Part shown: one piece after another, positions 38,256-40,744 of the stretch
How the letters are laid out: each line of letters begins with the position of its first letter
Position numbering within the stretch: position 1 is the stretch's first letter
Assembly (NCBI GenBank): GCA_014859345.1
Contig: JACUUL010000012.1
Coordinates: 1 to 40,744, forward strand
Direction: 5' to 3'
DNA length: 40,744 nucleotides
Origin: Thermoleophilia bacterium
Lineage (GTDB): Bacteria; Actinomycetota; Thermoleophilia; BMS3ABIN01
The notes under the pieces: model-generated
Database searches by the model: none
What the model was told of the DNA's origin: nothing
The model's input: the letters and a program-made list of their open reading frames with translations, nothing else
Program-made: the position numbers and the translations under genes

Positions 38256-38311
38256 GCTTGCGAACACAAGGGGAGCGTAGGGGGAGCGTAGGGGGACACA
38301 ATACTAATTCC

Positions 38312-39769
38312 CTACATCCCCTTCCCCACGATCTCGTTGAAATACCCGTTCCAGAGCACCCGCTGGGAGGCGAAGACCTCGGCTTCGGTGCCCGGCGCCC
38401 TGCTGGAACTGGTCCAGGCCCTGACCTCCACCGGGCCGCCCATCACGCCGGGGAAGGTGGGAGTCGCGCTCTGGAAGGGGCCGATCCAGCCGCTCCAGCG
38501 GGGGGAGCCGCCGCCGATGCGGACCTCGGCGAAGATATCCTCTTCGTTCAGGTTGGTCATCAGCACCCAGTTGCTGGCGCCGGGCGACTGCTGGTCATAC
38601 CAGGTCCAGTGCACGGATGTTCCGAAGTCATCATCAGTGACTCCCGCGATCTCGCTGAAGGAGGGCCCCCAGATCGAGCGCTGGGAGGCGTAGATGTCAG
38701 CCGGTGACTCCAGACAGCTGTCGATCTTGCTTTCAAAGTTGATGCCGGATGAGTCGAAGCAGGCCATCATGAGCACCGGGCCTTCCATGATCGGTTGCAC
38801 GGGGCTGACAACGGTCGTTTCCCCGGGAGGCACCTCATCGATCAACACAGGTTGCGACTGGCCGCTGATTATCAGCAGGGATATGCTTTGGATGTTGGGG
38901 TTGCCCACCGCCAGCCAGGCGGCCGCACCCGGGCTCTTGTTGTCAAGCCAGGTCCAGGCCCAGTAGGGCCACAGCTTCCGCTTGGGGATGCCCGGCATCT
39001 CGTTAAAGGAATCCCTGAAAAGGACGCGCTGGGAAGCGATGACCTTGCGGGCGTCGGCCGGATTAAAAGGCGATCCGTTCACGCGCCAGGCCTTGACCTC
39101 GACCGGGCCGCTGCGCAGGCCGGGAAACTGCGGGACGGTCATCTCTCCCGGATCAAGCGTCGTGTAGTAAAACTCGGGGCCGCCGAACTGGGGCGGGAAA
39201 TGGATGCGCACCTCGATCCGGACCGGTCCGTCGTTTTCCGGAGGATTGGCCACCAGCACCCAGTTCCGCATGCCATCCTCGGCCACGCCGTCGTATATGG
39301 GCCAGAAGTAGTGTGAATCCAGCTCCTCGTACGGGGTGGCCCAGATCTCCTCAAATGAGTTGCCAAACAGCGAGCGCTCGCTGACCAGACCCGGCCCGTC
39401 TGCCGCTTGCACCTTCACCGGCCCGCCCATGAGGCCGCTAAAATAATTAGGCCTGGTGACACCCGCGGAGACGTCAAAACCGCCGGATGTGAGGCTCTGC
39501 GTTCCGAGATAAATATCGAAGAGGTTGCCGGGTCCGCTTCCCGGCATGGCGGTCAATACCCACGTACGGCCGCTTGCGGTGTCGTACCAGGGGAAGTAAT
39601 AGTCGATTCCGGCGCTATAGGCTGTGGTCGCGGCGGAAGAACTTTCAGCTTTTCCCGGAACCAGGATCGCCAGCTGAAGCGCCATCAGGAAGAATCCGGC
39701 GCTAAAAAATAGGGCAAGGCTCCGGAGATTGCAGGACTTCCAGTTTGAGTCTGCTGTTGAATGTTTCAA
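38312..39769 (-). CDS. Secreted protein of four divergent ~110-aa tandem repeats
   Basis: Signal-like hydrophobic N-terminus. Recurrent W(T)WYDxxSPGAxNWVL...PxFPGxxxGPVEVxAW...ASQRVLWxxSFNEIxG blocks. TTG start with an AGGGGAG RBS. Confidence 0.85.
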   Translation of the reverse strand: MKHSTADSNWKSCNLRSLALFFSAGFFLMALQLAILVPGKAESSSAATTAYSAGIDYYFPWYDTASGRTWVLTAMPGSGPGNLFDIYLGTQSLTSGGFDVSAGVTRPNYFSGLMGGPVKVQAADGPGLVSERSLFGNSFEEIWATPYEELDSHYFWPIYDGVAEDGMRNWVLVANPPENDGPVRIEVRIHFPPQFGGPEFYYTTLDPGEMTVPQFPGLRSGPVEVKAWRVNGSPFNPADARKVIASQRVLFRDSFNEMPGIPKRKLWPYWAWTWLDNKSPGAAAWLAVGNPNIQSISLLIISGQSQPVLIDEVPPGETTVVSPVQPIMEGPVLMMACFDSSGINFESKIDSCLESPADIYASQRSIWGPSFSEIAGVTDDDFGTSVHWTWYDQQSPGASNWVLMTNLNEEDIFAEVRIGGGSPRWSGWIGPFQSATPTFPGVMGGPVEVRAWTSSSRAPGTEAEVFASQRVLWNGYFNEIVGKGM

Positions 39770-39784
39770 CCTTACTCCCCTGTA

Positions 39785-39880
39785 TTCGGGTTTTACGCCC
39801 TCCGGTCCGCTCAGCCAAGCGGCGGACAGGCGACGCGGTTTACGGAGCCGTTGTTACAAAATCGCCAGGTTGAAAGAAAT
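39785..39880 (-). other. Structured 5' leader upstream of the repeat protein
   Basis: Minus strand GGCGA...TCGCC stem, GTCCGC...GCGGAC hairpin, competing CTCCG...CGGAG pairing, and CCC-GAATACA-GGG next to the RBS. Confidence 0.4.
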
Positions 39881-40037
39881 CACTTGGGGGCGGGCGGCAT
39901 ATTACAGCGCGGACATTTTTTCGCGCATCCTCCCTTATCTGCTATTGGGCCGTCTCCCGCCGCGCAGATGGTATGCCGCCGATAAGTAATCCTACCTTGA
40001 CAAAGAAACAGGTGGGCGGGAGCCACATAACCGTTCA

Positions 40038-40066
40038 ATGATATAGCGGAAATCAAATATGGTCAA
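40038..40066 (-). promoter_or_regulatory. Promoter TTGACC-17-TATCAT
   Basis: Minus strand TTGACC at 40066-40061 and TATCAT at 40043-40038; implies a ~260-nt leader before the repeat protein. Confidence 0.55.
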
Positions 40067-40184
40067 TATGGTCTTTTTAATGAGTAAGCGGGAAAATGTA
40101 CGAACCCGAAGTTATGCTTGGACACCGCGCCCGCTGACCTCTTTGCCGTGAGACAAGGCGCAGGGTTAAGGCCCTGCCCCTGCC

Positions 40185-40652
40185 CTACAGAACCCGCGCC
40201 CAGACGCCCGATATTCCGAGGGTGAGCAAGGTGACAACCACAGCGGCGATTGTCACGCCGAGGGCGATCAGGGGGATGGCCTTTCTGGGCGGGATGCCGA
40301 AGACGAAAGAGGCCAGGGCGCCGGTCCAGGCGCCGGTGACAGGCAGGGGAATGGCGACGAATGAGATAAGCGCCATCTCCTCGAACCGCTCGAACCTGCG
40401 GGAGTGTTTCCTTCTGGTCCTGGCAAACAGTTTCTCGAAGAAGATAGCGAAGAGCCGGCTGTGCCGTGAGAGAAACCGCTGCACGGGATTGAGGAGAAAG
40501 ACGATGGCCACCACCGGCACCAGGTTGCCGATGATGCTCACGGCGAAGGCCAGGGGCAGCCCCAGCTTGTAATGCTGCAGGGCCACGGGCAGCGCAGCCC
40601 TCAACTCCCCGATGGGGGTCATGGCCAGGATGAAGACCTTGATGATGTCCAT
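40185..40652 (-). CDS. COG2426-type small multidrug export / integral membrane protein
   Basis: VFILAMTPIGELRAALPVAL...LPLAFAVSIIGNLVPVVAIVFLLNPVQ...FVAIPLPVTGAWTGALASFVFGIPPRKAI. Confidence 0.85.
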   Translation of the reverse strand: MDIIKVFILAMTPIGELRAALPVALQHYKLGLPLAFAVSIIGNLVPVVAIVFLLNPVQRFLSRHSRLFAIFFEKLFARTRRKHSRRFERFEEMALISFVAIPLPVTGAWTGALASFVFGIPPRKAIPLIALGVTIAAVVVTLLTLGISGVWARVL

Positions 40653-40744
40653 GATTATTAGTTTAGCGTCTTAGCCCCGGGGACGCCATTCCGCGCGCCG
40701 GTTTGTTCGGCCGGGGTGGGGGCCGCATTTTAATAAGGGGGACA

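Overview
High-GC bacterial chromosomal window, probably from a deep-branching Actinobacteriota-like or related anaerobic lineage (inferred from gene content only). It is mostly housekeeping genes: queuosine synthesis (queH, queA, tgt), yajC-secD-secF, an AarF/UbiB kinase with a phasin-like protein, a GGDEF cyclase, a histidine kinase plus lone receiver, ilvD-ilvB-ilvN-ilvC-aminotransferase-serA, hsp20-lon, and an archaeal-type FBP aldolase/phosphatase with a DUF1122-like protein. Accessory parts stand out. (1) A SAM-I (S-box) riboswitch on the minus strand, with promoter, P1, antiterminator and terminator all readable, controls a 'threonine synthase'-like PLP enzyme followed by a MoaD/ThiS-type sulfur carrier ending in Gly-Gly. 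This suggests a sulfur-carrier-dependent homocysteine/methionine route. (2) Between queA and tgt lies a redox island: a CooF-like ferredoxin plus FAD oxidoreductase, a soluble Mo-bisPGD oxidoreductase, a small GTG-start ACT-like ORF missing from the ORF track, and a secreted caspase-like protein. (3) A secreted protein made of four divergent ~110-aa repeats sits behind a ~260-nt structured leader. (4) Histone H1-like Lys/Ala-rich tails occur on both SerA (N-terminal) and Lon (C-terminal). No CRISPR array, transposon, tRNA or rRNA was recognised. All calls are by eye; no searches were run.
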